Positions 11,171 to 19,402 of a stretch of DNA of 37,941 nt are shown here, piece after piece. Source of the stretch: Candolleomyces eurysporus (taxonomy: Eukaryota > Basidiomycota > Agaricomycetes > Agaricales > Psathyrellaceae). The translations under genes and the position numbers were made by a program. The DNA is taken from positions 1 through 37,941 of the forward strand of contig JANBPK010000900.1 in NCBI GenBank assembly GCA_027579435.1. Direction: 5' to 3'. Position 1 is the stretch's first letter. The number at the start of each line of letters is the position of its first letter. The notes beneath the pieces were generated by a model that had not been told where the DNA came from, did not search any database, and saw only the letters and a list, made by a program, of their open reading frames with translations.

Positions 11171-11916
11171 ATGTCCACCACCGACACCGCCGTACCAACC
11201 GAGGACAACCTCCCTGCCCCCACTGTACCACCTGGCCTTAGCCTTCGGTTGCTCCCCTTCGGAGCCGTCACCTTCCACCACACCGGAGAGGCCTTCATAC
11301 ATGACCTCCGACGCCGATTAGCTGCGCAGAACCTGGAGATGGTGAACGGGAGACAGGACCGATTCCTGAGGACGATGCAGGTTGTGGTGAGTCGACACCG
11401 TCCCTCTGTGCACCCAAATACCCATCTCCTGTCGGCCAGGTCGATCTATACCGTACCCAGGTGTTCTGCGAGCAGTACGGCCAGCCTCTTGTCATTCCAG
11501 TCGACGTACAACGCCTCCTCTGGTGGACTCGCAGGCTCGTCGACACGCTCTGCAACACGATCGGTTACGAGCAAGCCACTGACCTACGCTCCGTAATCTT
11601 CGCCCTAGTTGAGCCTGGCGTAATCGAGGACATATGTAGAGAGGCCTACGCTGGGGAGAACGACCTTGATGCCGCCATCGCCATTACGCTCGGTGAGCGC
11701 CGCACTTGTGTCGACAACATGGGGACGATCCTTCCTCGCATCGGCCAGGCCGTGGACGAAGGATTCAGGTTGGATACAAACCCAGACTTGAATGCTCGGA
11801 TGAACCGTGATGGGGGAGGAGGTGGAGGCGTGACTGGTGGTGCTAGGGGGGGTATCCTTCGTGATAGGTTTCGAGGTGGAAGGGGTAGGCGAGTCCGATT
11901 ANCCGAGGGTGTCTGA
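11171..11916 (+). CDS. Antisense, spliced gene inside the gypsy element (230 aa, RGG-like tail)
   Basis: On the strand opposite to gag and pol, exon 1 (11171-11386, from ATG) and exon 2 (11440-11916) are joined by a 53-nt intron with donor GTGAGT and acceptor GGCCAG, phase 0. The exons total 693 nt, exactly 231 codons with the stop. A second in-frame acceptor at 11459-11460 would drop seven codons. The product has an acidic/helical body (about residues 40-190) without a motif I know. Its C-terminus is Gly/Arg-rich (six Gly in a row, then GGARGG and RGGRGRR), as in RNA-binding RGG proteins. Its stop lies 29 bp from the pol stop, so the two genes converge. About 290 bp of element-specific non-coding DNA upstream (10884-11170) could be its promoter. 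Extra antisense ORFs between pol and the 3' LTR are known from plant Tat-lineage gypsy elements. I know of none described in fungi. Confidence 0.65.
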
Positions 11917-11945
11917 NAGNGTAGATGGTGNNTGAATAGAGAGNT

Positions 11946-14900
11946 TCAGAGGTCCAGCGGTGAAGCTGGATCCTCNCTGTCNTGCGTNATCGAGTCGAGC
12001 TGCTCGCCAGATAGGTCTGTNAGGTCCGTGACTGGNACTCGTNGAATATTGCGAGCGAGGTAAGGCACAAGACAGTAGGCGGCAAAGCGAAGTTTGGAGA
12101 CCGAACCATCNAGCTCTGCGAGCACGTACGATCCNCCAGAGGTCCGACGCAGTACTGCTATNGGNCCNAGGTACCTAGGCTTNGTCTTNTANCCAATNGA
12201 CGAGTCTAGACGCGAATTTCGAACGAGAACGAGTGTACCGGGCTGGAAGTCGAAGTTTTGAATGGTCGACCTGTACCGATCCTCGAAGTCACGAGCATAG
12301 GCCATGCGAGCCTTGTGAAGTGTCATCCGAACACGCTCTAAGTCCTCTGGGCGCTTCTGGAGCATACGAGCCCGATAGGCGATGAGATCCTCAGTGGAGA
12401 TGCTGGATTGTGGAGGGGGGGCCAAGAACGTGCCCTCGGCAAGGTCAAAAGGAAGGAGGGGCTCGATNCCGTGAGCGAGGTAGTAGGGCGAGTAACCGGT
12501 TGCCTTCTGGACGGTAACTCGCTCTGCCCAGAAGACAGACGGNGCAACCAGCGGCCACTTTGACTCGTCACCTCCTGCTGCCTTGATCANNGCNTCACGC
12601 ACATCCANATGNCTTCGTTCGACGATACCGTTAGCCTGNGAGTTGTANGGTGAAATNCGAATCCTGTGGACACCNTATCGTNGAACNAGNAGCTCTACCG
12701 CTTCGGCGATGTAAGGCGTCCCNTTGTCGGTCACNATCTCCTCCACTGCACCCCATCTACACAGAATNTCCTCGAATATGAACGTCGCGATGGCGGGAGC
12801 CGACTCGGAGCGGAGCATGCGCCATTCTGGATACGAGGAGAGTGAACAGCGAGCGTGAACGATGTAGCGATAGCCATACGACCTGGGCATGAGCATCGTG
12901 TCGATGTACACCTTCTTGAATAGGCTGAATGGTGCTGGGACTGTCGGGGGGATGTGTAGACGCTGCGAGCTCCGTACTTGACACTCGTGGCAAGTCGAGA
13001 CAAACCATTTGACATCTTCGAGCAGCTGAGGCCACCAGAAGCGAGAGAGTAGCCGAGAGCGAACTGTAAAGACTCCCTTGTGCCCAAGATCGTCGTGGGC
13101 CTGCTGAATTAATGAGAGCCGCTTCNGGGAAGGGATATACAGCTGATGAGCACCCGTTGGCGACTTCCTCCACAGCTTTCCACCCAGGAAAAAGAACTGG
13201 AACGTGTAGCGAATGAAACCTTGGAAATCCTTGTCAGACATGTTATCCGGTCGTTCCAAGGTCTCCAGGTAATGCTGAACGTCCTGAATGCGACTGTCGA
13301 GCTTAGAGGCCTTGTCCGAGCGAGGGATAGAGGTGGTAGCATCCGAAACCGAAAGAACGAGGGTATGAAGTGACATAGGAGGGGTGGTAGGGGAAGTGGA
13401 ACGAATGGTGAGACGCTTTGAGACACTAAGACGATTCTGGTTCANGATTTCGACGGCGAACGCNTTNGCNCGATCGATCCACTCGTCATAGTCGTCGTCA
13501 GCAATGGGATCGAAGGGAGATGGTTCGCGACGAGAGAGACCGTCAGCTGCAGTGTGNAGACGCGCNGGGACGTGTCGAAGCTTGAAGTGAAAGAGAAGNA
13601 TTCCAGCTATCCACCGATTGATAGTTGCNTTCGGCTGNATNTCTGGGTTGTTAATCATCCCCTTGATGTACCGAGCNTCNACNTCAACGACCANATTGGA
13701 GACGCCGATGATATATATCCGGACATCCTTCAGNGCNCGAAGGAGACCAAAGAGTTCGATCTTNGCCTGTGAGTACCGACGCTCGGTTTCGTTCCAGGTA
13801 ATTGACCCATATCGAGAGGGATAGCGAAGACCGTCGTCACCCATCTGTGATAGGATGTAGCCAACGGCGAGGACCGACGAGTCGACCGCGAGAATAACTT
13901 CGTTCTGAGACCCGTAATCGATGGGGCGAATAGCAGAGCACGTCTTGACGAGGTATTTGATCTTTTCCATCGCCATGAGCTGCTCAACACCGAACTCGAA
14001 GGGAATTTTGTGGCGGACGAGACGAACGAGGGGTTCAGCGTGTACAGCGAGATCCTTGATGAACATCCGAAGAGTGCCGACCACCCCCATGAAACCACGA
14101 ATTCCAGTGACGTCCTTGGGGATAGGCCAGTCGAGAACCTTCTGAACTCGGTCGGGGAGGGGTTTGCGACCTTCATAACAACATAGGTGACCGACGATCA
14201 CCGCTTCGGGCACGGCAATCTGAGCTTTTGGACCTGAAAAGGTTCCTCCTGCATGCCCGATCCGCTGCAGAATTCGCGCACAGTCAGCGAGATGCTCCCA
14301 GATGAATCGGCGAATCCCAGGGTTATCAGGAATTGTCTCATAGCTGCCGTCAGGGAGCTCGTATCGCGTCTTGGGACCACGAACGGGCACGTCGTCGACA
14401 AACGGTTGCGTAATGTGCGGGATCTCGTCCTGGAGCAGGAAGGTGATGTCGCCGTGTTGTATTTGCTGAGAATTTGTGTATCCCATTGGAATGCGAGTGA
14501 GTCGAAACGTTCCCAGAGGCGTCTGGAAGGTAGTAAGGTCGCGAGAGTCGGGGTGGAGAACTCGTTGGTCGAACCCGACAAAGAGATCGAAGACGCTATA
14601 GCATGCTCGTCCAGCAAAAGACTCAGCGTACGGCTCGACCACTGGTGGCACCGCTGAATCCTTGATGCTGACGGCGTTGAGAGGCTGAAGATCATGTACA
14701 ATCCGGAGTGACTTCCCATCCTTCTTCAAGACCCAAAACCAACGAGATCGGTAAGCGGCGTTTGAAGGTTCAATAACCCCCGAGGCGATCTTGTCCTTGA
14801 TAATAGCGATAATGCGATCCCGAAGGCCTTGAGGAATAGGGATACTGGGTAGGATCCAGGGTGTGTGCTCTGTAACTGCGATGAGAACCGGATCGAAGTA

Positions 14901-15755
14901 GTCCTCCAAAAACATCCCTTTCTCCGACTCGTCCCAAGCGAAGACATGCTCAAAGGCGNGAATGAGCTNGTGAACCAACTTCTCCTCCTCCGTCCATAAG
15001 AAGCCGTGTGGGTTGATGTTCATAGCGGCCATCCGCTCGAGTGTGTAGCGTGTTCCAGGTGTGAATTGTCCTGGGCGAGTAGGTAACTTAGGCATTCCGT
15101 CGAGAGGGTCGACACCCGNTGGCCTCTTGCGTACGATTCGAAATTGCGAGGGTAACGTGGTGGTGACCGGTTTTGTGCGATTGGCGACTTTCTTGTACTT
15201 GTAGGACTCGAATTCTGCGACTGGAACCGATCCATCCGAAGTTGGCTCCAGAGCGATCTCTGTAACCGATACTGCGTGCGTCCGAATATAAGAGGAGAAA
15301 GAGATATCATTTTGTAACGAGTTTAACAAAGAGAGAGAGGGAGGGGAATTTGAAANGAGAGAAAGAACTTGTTGTGGGGGTATACTGGCTGTAGTAGCCG
15401 GGGGCCTGTCTCCTCGACCACTATCCGAATCATTGACGACCTCTAAAAATCCACACCGACAATCCCAACTCCAACATCGCGAAGTCGAGGTCTGGTCGGG
15501 ACGGTGATAACCTGACCAGAGTTGGGTTCGGTGAGGGTGACGTGAGCATCGCCGTTCGAGAAGTGACGAAGGACGGCTTGAGCGAAAACGTGGAAGGGGC
15601 GACCGAGTAAGACCTCGTAAGAGGTGTTGTCCATAACCTGAGCCTGAACGTAGAAGTCCAAGTGACCGATGCGAAGGGGGAGATTCGAGAGGAGTCCGAG
15701 AGAGTCGTTCCGAGAGCGGTTGGCTGATTCCATGGTCATGACACGATCCGAGCAA
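11946..15755 (-). CDS. pol: Pol polyprotein: reverse transcriptase, RNase H, integrase
   Basis: The frame is open from 15755, but translation most likely enters by a -1 frameshift at 15443-15449, so the upstream about 100 codons are probably unused. Reverse transcriptase covers roughly residues 310-520, with LKKDGKSLRIVHDLQ, IPMGYTNS and the catalytic box FVDD at 452-455 (F instead of Y). RNase H follows (AVDSS...GYILSQ, about 640-700). The integrase has an HHCC finger (AHDDLGH...CHEC), catalytic D952, D1010 and E1046 (D-x57-D-x35-E), and a C-terminal module with KPRY...AVLRRT resembling GPY/F. Catalytic residues are present, so activity is possible. About 80 N bases fall in the integrase half and leave many X residues; none forces a stop. 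Confidence 0.9.
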   Translation of the reverse strand: MLGSCHDHGISQPLSERLSRTPLESPPSHRSLGLLRSGSGYGQHLLRGLTRSPLPRFRSSRPSSLLERRCSRHPHRTQLWSGYHRPDQTSTSRCWSWDCRCGFLEVVNDSDSGRGDRPPATTASIPPQQVLSLXSNSPPSLSLLNSLQNDISFSSYIRTHAVSVTEIALEPTSDGSVPVAEFESYKYKKVANRTKPVTTTLPSQFRIVRKRPXGVDPLDGMPKLPTRPGQFTPGTRYTLERMAAMNINPHGFLWTEEEKLVHXLIXAFEHVFAWDESEKGMFLEDYFDPVLIAVTEHTPWILPSIPIPQGLRDRIIAIIKDKIASGVIEPSNAAYRSRWFWVLKKDGKSLRIVHDLQPLNAVSIKDSAVPPVVEPYAESFAGRACYSVFDLFVGFDQRVLHPDSRDLTTFQTPLGTFRLTRIPMGYTNSQQIQHGDITFLLQDEIPHITQPFVDDVPVRGPKTRYELPDGSYETIPDNPGIRRFIWEHLADCARILQRIGHAGGTFSGPKAQIAVPEAVIVGHLCCYEGRKPLPDRVQKVLDWPIPKDVTGIRGFMGVVGTLRMFIKDLAVHAEPLVRLVRHKIPFEFGVEQLMAMEKIKYLVKTCSAIRPIDYGSQNEVILAVDSSVLAVGYILSQMGDDGLRYPSRYGSITWNETERRYSQXKIELFGLLXXLKDVRIYIIGVSNXVVXXXARYIKGMINNPXXQPXATINRWIAGXLLFHFKLRHVXARXHTAADGLSRREPSPFDPIADDDYDEWIDXXXAFAVEIXNQNRLSVSKRLTIRSTSPTTPPMSLHTLVLSVSDATTSIPRSDKASKLDSRIQDVQHYLETLERPDNMSDKDFQGFIRYTFQFFFLGGKLWRKSPTGAHQLYIPSXKRLSLIQQAHDDLGHKGVFTVRSRLLSRFWWPQLLEDVKWFVSTCHECQVRSSQRLHIPPTVPAPFSLFKKVYIDTMLMPRSYGYRYIVHARCSLSSYPEWRMLRSESAPAIATFIFEXILCRWGAVEEXVTDXGTPYIAEAVEXXVXRXGVHRIXISXYNXQANGIVERXHXDVRXXXIKAAGGDESKWPLVXPSVFWAERVTVQKATGYSPYYLAHXIEPLLPFDLAEGTFLAPPPQSSISTEDLIAYRARMLQKRPEDLERVRMTLHKARMAYARDFEDRYRSTIQNFDFQPGTLVLVRNSRLDSXIXXKXKPRYXXXIAVLRRTSXGSYVLAEXDGSVSKLRFAAYCLVPYLARNIXRXPVTDXTDLSGEQLDSXTXDXEDPASPLDL
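15443..15449 (-). promoter_or_regulatory. Probable -1 ribosomal frameshift site at the gag stop
   Basis: The element strand reads GAT TTT TAG in the gag frame. Slipping back one base on the run of five T gives TTT TTA GAG, which continues directly into the open pol frame. The pol frame is -1 relative to gag, as in many Ty3/gypsy elements. No downstream pseudoknot was modelled. Confidence 0.6.
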
Positions 15756-18190
15756 AGGGGTAACGCAAGCTTCTCCCAGATGTCGCGTCGAATACCAATG
15801 ATCTGTGAGCCATCGTCGAGAATAGCGTTGACCCTAACACGACCATCTAACAATGTTTCGATAGTGCGCAGAGTCTCAGCTTCACGAGTCATAGCTTTGC
15901 CGTTGATGTTGGTCGGGAATGAAGCGAGGCGAGGAGCACCGTTCGTTGGCAAAGTTGAGACCTGGTTGACAGAGGCGGCATCGAGAATNCCAGTAGTTGC
16001 NACACGGCGAGTAGTGACCTTGTCNTTGACGANCNTNCGAACGTCGGGAGCGACGGCGAGTAGTTCTCGAGTGGTGAGGGTAACCGAAGAGTCGAGTGAG
16101 CGTTCCGCAACGGTGTCAATGACTTTAGGGTCGGCGATGGGTGTGATGTAGTGGTACTGCGATGGGTTCGCGTTCTGAGACTGAGGAAAGGAAGCGGGAG
16201 TGAGAACGGGTGCGAAGACTTGAGGTGCTGAAGCTGGGGCTGAGACAGGTGACTTCTGGGGGAGTGTAACCGGTGTACTGGTGTCGCTGGAGCTGTTGGT
16301 AACCGTTGTAGTCTTGGGAGTGTTGCTGGGAGCTGCCGCCAATGCCTTCGCTTTGTCGTCGTTCGTCGTAGCCTTCTGCTGAGCGTTCGAGCGAAGCTGC
16401 ATCTTGTGGCGAGCCGCAGCGATCTTCCGTTGACCTTCCTGAACCATGGCTTCATACATGGGTAAGTCGTCGATGTCAATGTCGTCTGAGAACTGAGGGG
16501 GAGTTGGATCGTCGATGGTGACTTCTTCGATGAATGCGCAAGCCGTTGGGATCATAGGAGATGAAGGTACGTCGTATGCAATGTCGAGGAGGTTGGAGGA
16601 TACGATGGTGGGGCCTTGGGGTTGCCTGGAGCGATTCCAGTTGTCGACCCGCTCGGCGAAGTCCTTCCCAACCGAATTCTGCGCTGAAACCGTTGTCCCA
16701 TCCGAAAAGCAGACTCTACCGAACTGGTCGCGTTGACAGAGACCTCGAGAGACGTAGTCGTTGAACTTGGGGCATTCGCGAGTGAAGTGGCCGTCTCCAG
16801 AGCAGAAGTGACAGCCCTGGTACGCCCTAGGTCCTCCCGAACGAGGTGGGCCACGAGGTCCGGGCCTACGGCTTCCTCCAGGCGAGTTGTTGCCAGCCAT
16901 GACATTGGTGAACGTTTCCATCATGTTGGAGAACGTCTTGACGAGGCCGTCCAGCTGGTTGGTGGGCTTGGTGAGTTCGGCCGCGTTGTAGACCTGGCGA
17001 TTGGTGACCGTAGACGAGGTGGGGGCCGAGGCGCCGATGTCCTTTGATACCCGAGCTTGGCGGTACGCCATATCGTCGAAATCGTCGTCCATATCGGCAT
17101 CGAGCGCAGTGAGAACAAAGTTGACGGCCTGAAAAATCTGGTCGACGTTGTACGGGTCGCTAGGATGGTGGGTAGGGAACTGGATACGAAGTTGGGACTT
17201 AACTCGACGTGCCAGGGGATCTGGGAGACCTTCCAACAGCTTCTTCAATTGCTCCTCCACCGAGAGGCGCTTCTTCACTACCAGGTAGTCCGAAATAACG
17301 AAAAACTTCTTCCAATATTCGTTGAACTGCGGCCTAGTTCGAATCTTCTTCGATCGGTACACCGAAATGAGGTCGTCGAGGTCGGCAGGTGCGTGGCGGT
17401 GATCTTCTCCGGCGCCTGGCGTGTTCTGAATGATTTTCTTGCGATATTCCTTCCATTCAGCTACGTCGCGGGCGAGAGCCTTCCACATGAGACGAGTGTC
17501 GGTGTCTGGCGCATACCGAACGACTGACTCAACCCAGAGCTCGCTGGGGAGACCACAGTCGTGACAAAGCTCCTCGTACTCGTCGAGAAACTCCTCGAGA
17601 GCGCTGGGCGCTAAATCCCATCGTGGAGCACGACGTTCGAACCGTCCTGGCAGGGGTTTGTACATGGTCGGAGACGGAGATCGCGTTTGGCGAGTCTCTT
17701 CTTCTCCGGGCATTTTCTTTGATTTTTCGTTCTCGTTGTCGTCTCCGATTTCGTTCGATGCGTCCGACTTTGGCTTGCAATATCGATCTGGCGACCACGA
17801 GATAACGGGAGCGAGGTTGAGCGAGTCAAGAAGAGAAGGGTCTGGGGCGGTAGCGCGAAATGGTGTGCGGGGAATGAATGGGCGGTTGACAGGCGTCGAG
17901 AATGGTAGGTGTGGAGTTTCGCCGTGGAACGAGGCTGTCCGAATCCGTCGAACTCGAGGAGTTAACGGTGCCGCAATGCCCGGCGAGCGCTCTGGTGTCC
18001 TAGGGAGAGGTGTAGAGAAGACTTCCTCGCCTGTTTCAGACACCTTGGACGATCGGATGGACGAAGTGGACGACGGCGGTCGGGGAACGGGAACAAAAGG
18101 GGTCGTATAGTCGAAATCAGAGGAGTTTAGGGGAGAATGGGTAACGAGGTAAACCTCGGAGAGGAGCGAGCGGTTGCGTGACTGAGCCAA
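15443..18190 (-). CDS. gag: Gag-protease polyprotein of the gypsy element
   Basis: The open frame of 915 codons encodes the capsid and nucleocapsid precursor fused to an aspartic protease. A CCHC zinc knuckle CHFCSGDGHFTRECPKF starts at residue 460. The protease active-site strand reads ILDDGSQ (D792-D793-G794-S795) rather than the textbook D-T/S-G, and the flap-distal VLLGRPF motif follows about 75 residues later. The long Pro/Ser-rich linker between them is typical of fungal elements. The first ATG in frame is only codon 160 (17713); upstream the frame is open without ATG through the primer site into the LTR end. Start choice is therefore uncertain, and the listed start is TTG. The frame ends in TAG right after a run of T, where a -1 shift enters pol. 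Confidence 0.88.
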   Translation of the reverse strand: MAQSRNRSLLSEVYLVTHSPLNSSDFDYTTPFVPVPRPPSSTSSIRSSKVSETGEEVFSTPLPRTPERSPGIAAPLTPRVRRIRTASFHGETPHLPFSTPVNRPFIPRTPFRATAPDPSLLDSLNLAPVISWSPDRYCKPKSDASNEIGDDNENEKSKKMPGEEETRQTRSPSPTMYKPLPGRFERRAPRWDLAPSALEEFLDEYEELCHDCGLPSELWVESVVRYAPDTDTRLMWKALARDVAEWKEYRKKIIQNTPGAGEDHRHAPADLDDLISVYRSKKIRTRPQFNEYWKKFFVISDYLVVKKRLSVEEQLKKLLEGLPDPLARRVKSQLRIQFPTHHPSDPYNVDQIFQAVNFVLTALDADMDDDFDDMAYRQARVSKDIGASAPTSSTVTNRQVYNAAELTKPTNQLDGLVKTFSNMMETFTNVMAGNNSPGGSRRPGPRGPPRSGGPRAYQGCHFCSGDGHFTRECPKFNDYVSRGLCQRDQFGRVCFSDGTTVSAQNSVGKDFAERVDNWNRSRQPQGPTIVSSNLLDIAYDVPSSPMIPTACAFIEEVTIDDPTPPQFSDDIDIDDLPMYEAMVQEGQRKIAAARHKMQLRSNAQQKATTNDDKAKALAAAPSNTPKTTTVTNSSSDTSTPVTLPQKSPVSAPASAPQVFAPVLTPASFPQSQNANPSQYHYITPIADPKVIDTVAERSLDSSVTLTTRELLAVAPDVXXXVXDKVTTRRXATTXILDAASVNQVSTLPTNGAPRLASFPTNINGKAMTREAETLRTIETLLDGRVRVNAILDDGSQIIGIRRDIWEKLALPLCSDRVMTMESANRSRNDSLGLLSNLPLRIGHLDFYVQAQVMDNTSYEVLLGRPFHVFAQAVLRHFSNGDAHVTLTEPNSGQVITVPTRPRLRDVGVGIVGVDF

Positions 18191-18203
18191 AAGGATTGGA
18201 ACC

Positions 18204-18221
18204 CCCTCGCGGTGGGCTCCA
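18204..18221 (-). promoter_or_regulatory. Primer binding site candidate of the gypsy element
   Basis: On the element strand, two bases after the 5' LTR, the sequence TGGAGCCCACCGCGAGGG begins with TGG, complementary to a tRNA CCA end. The base before CCA in the complement would be U. I could not assign the tRNA. Confidence 0.6.
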
Positions 18222-18223
18222 GA

Positions 18224-18710
18224 TGAAGAGAGATCGTAACTCTCAGATAAGAAAGGGGGTTCGAGCCTAAGGACTCAGGGAGGCGACTCGATGCTCGCCG
18301 AAAAGGGGAAAAGATAAAAGGAATGAGTGTATTTTGGAATATCTGAGTAATCGGTAAAGAAACGACAAAAGGGAAAGATGGAATCGAATATGAGTGGGAA
18401 GGGACCGTCCGAGCGAATGTGAGGGAAAGGAAGAAAGGGAATCCGACGACCGTCGATCTGGCCCGTCCCNACCTAATGTGAGACGGCACAAACGGTCATA
18501 ATCAACTGATAAATAGAATCGGGTATCTACTGACCGGAGCGTCGTCATGGGTTAGGATGACTCGATCGGAATACGCAATCGATAGGGGAGAAGCGGAGAG
18601 GGGAAAGATTCACCCTCGTTCGTGCGCCTCGTGCCTTGCCTAATCGGGGGGCGGAACTTCTAAATATGGATGATGCCCCGTACGTTCGCACACATGAGGG
18701 CATCCCCACA
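18224..18710 (-). repeat. 5' LTR of the gypsy element
   Basis: The LTR is 487 bp and matches 10396-10883 essentially base for base apart from an N inserted at 18470, where the other copy has no base. On the element strand it begins TGTGGGGATG and ends CTCTCTTCA. It should carry the promoter and start of the genomic RNA. Confidence 0.92.
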
Positions 18711-19402
18711 CCACTCCGCTTGGCGGAAATGGGCCTGAGCCACCATGCTTGACGTTTCCATGGAAATTGAAACCGCCTCCATTGGATAAACGCATGTAGA
18801 CCCCATAGATAAGAAGGAAGAAGTAGCCTGGATCGTAATCATCGGGCAAGGAGGAGCTGGTTATCATGTTTGTGAACCAACACGGGTCATCTCCTTCGTC
18901 AAAGTGAGCTCCCCCAAAGAAGCCCATTTCTTTCGAAAGATCGCCTAAGAGTGGCAGGGTGAGTGAAACAGTGTCCAACAGTTATGAATTGAAATGCCCT
19001 TACCTCCTGTCTGAACTGCAGCAATATTGCACTGAAGCACAGGATAAGCCCAGTTCCCGTGAAAACCAATCCGGGGAAGTTCCAGATATTCGAACTGCCG
19101 TTTAATCATCTCTTGGACATGAACTGGGGCCATCTCCATATTGCGCATGGCCATTGGCATTACAGCCTGTTTGTATGGTCAGGACACAACCCCCATTCAG
19201 ATTAATACCACACACTCACCGCCGACAAGTCTTTAAGAATTTTTGAAGCTTCTTCGCTTCTAGCAGTCGACTTGACATTTGCTGCTGGCTCAAACGCTGA
19301 CCTCTGTCGTTCAAACGAAGTTGCAATGCTGTAGCAACGGCCGCCATCGTTGTGAACAGTCTCCAGTTGACAGACTTCCTCGCATCTGACCTTCTGATAC
19401 GT

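Larger units (their letters stand above)
10396..18710 (-). mobile_element. Complete Ty3/gypsy LTR retrotransposon (8.3 kb) with an antisense gene
   Basis: The element reads on the minus strand: 5' LTR 18710-18224, primer site, gag-PR, pol (RT-RNase H-IN), a convergent antisense gene, and 3' LTR 10883-10396. LTRs start TGTGGGG and end TCTTCA (TG...CA). I see no difference between the two LTRs apart from N-associated positions, so the insertion is recent. Flanks carry a 4-bp target duplication CCAC at 10392-10395 and 18711-18714. Domain order RT-RH-IN places it in Ty3/gypsy (Metaviridae). It sits inside the dioxygenase-domain exon of the host gene and in the same orientation as it. The many N bases in the pol 3' half suggest a consensus collapsed from several copies. 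Confidence 0.92.

Noticed and set aside
10807..11241. Plus ORF of 144 codons spanning the 3' LTR edge
   Set aside because: It crosses the LTR boundary and has two N; composition is low-complexity. The spliced ORF starting at 11171 explains the region better.
15669..18110. Plus-strand ORFs over gag
   Set aside because: Arg/Gly-rich antisense shadows without intron signals or motifs, unlike the antisense gene at 11171-11916.
18204..18221. Naming the primer tRNA of the gypsy element
   Set aside because: The complement ends in U-CCA, which hints at a tRNA with U73, but without a tRNA set from this genome the match cannot be tested.
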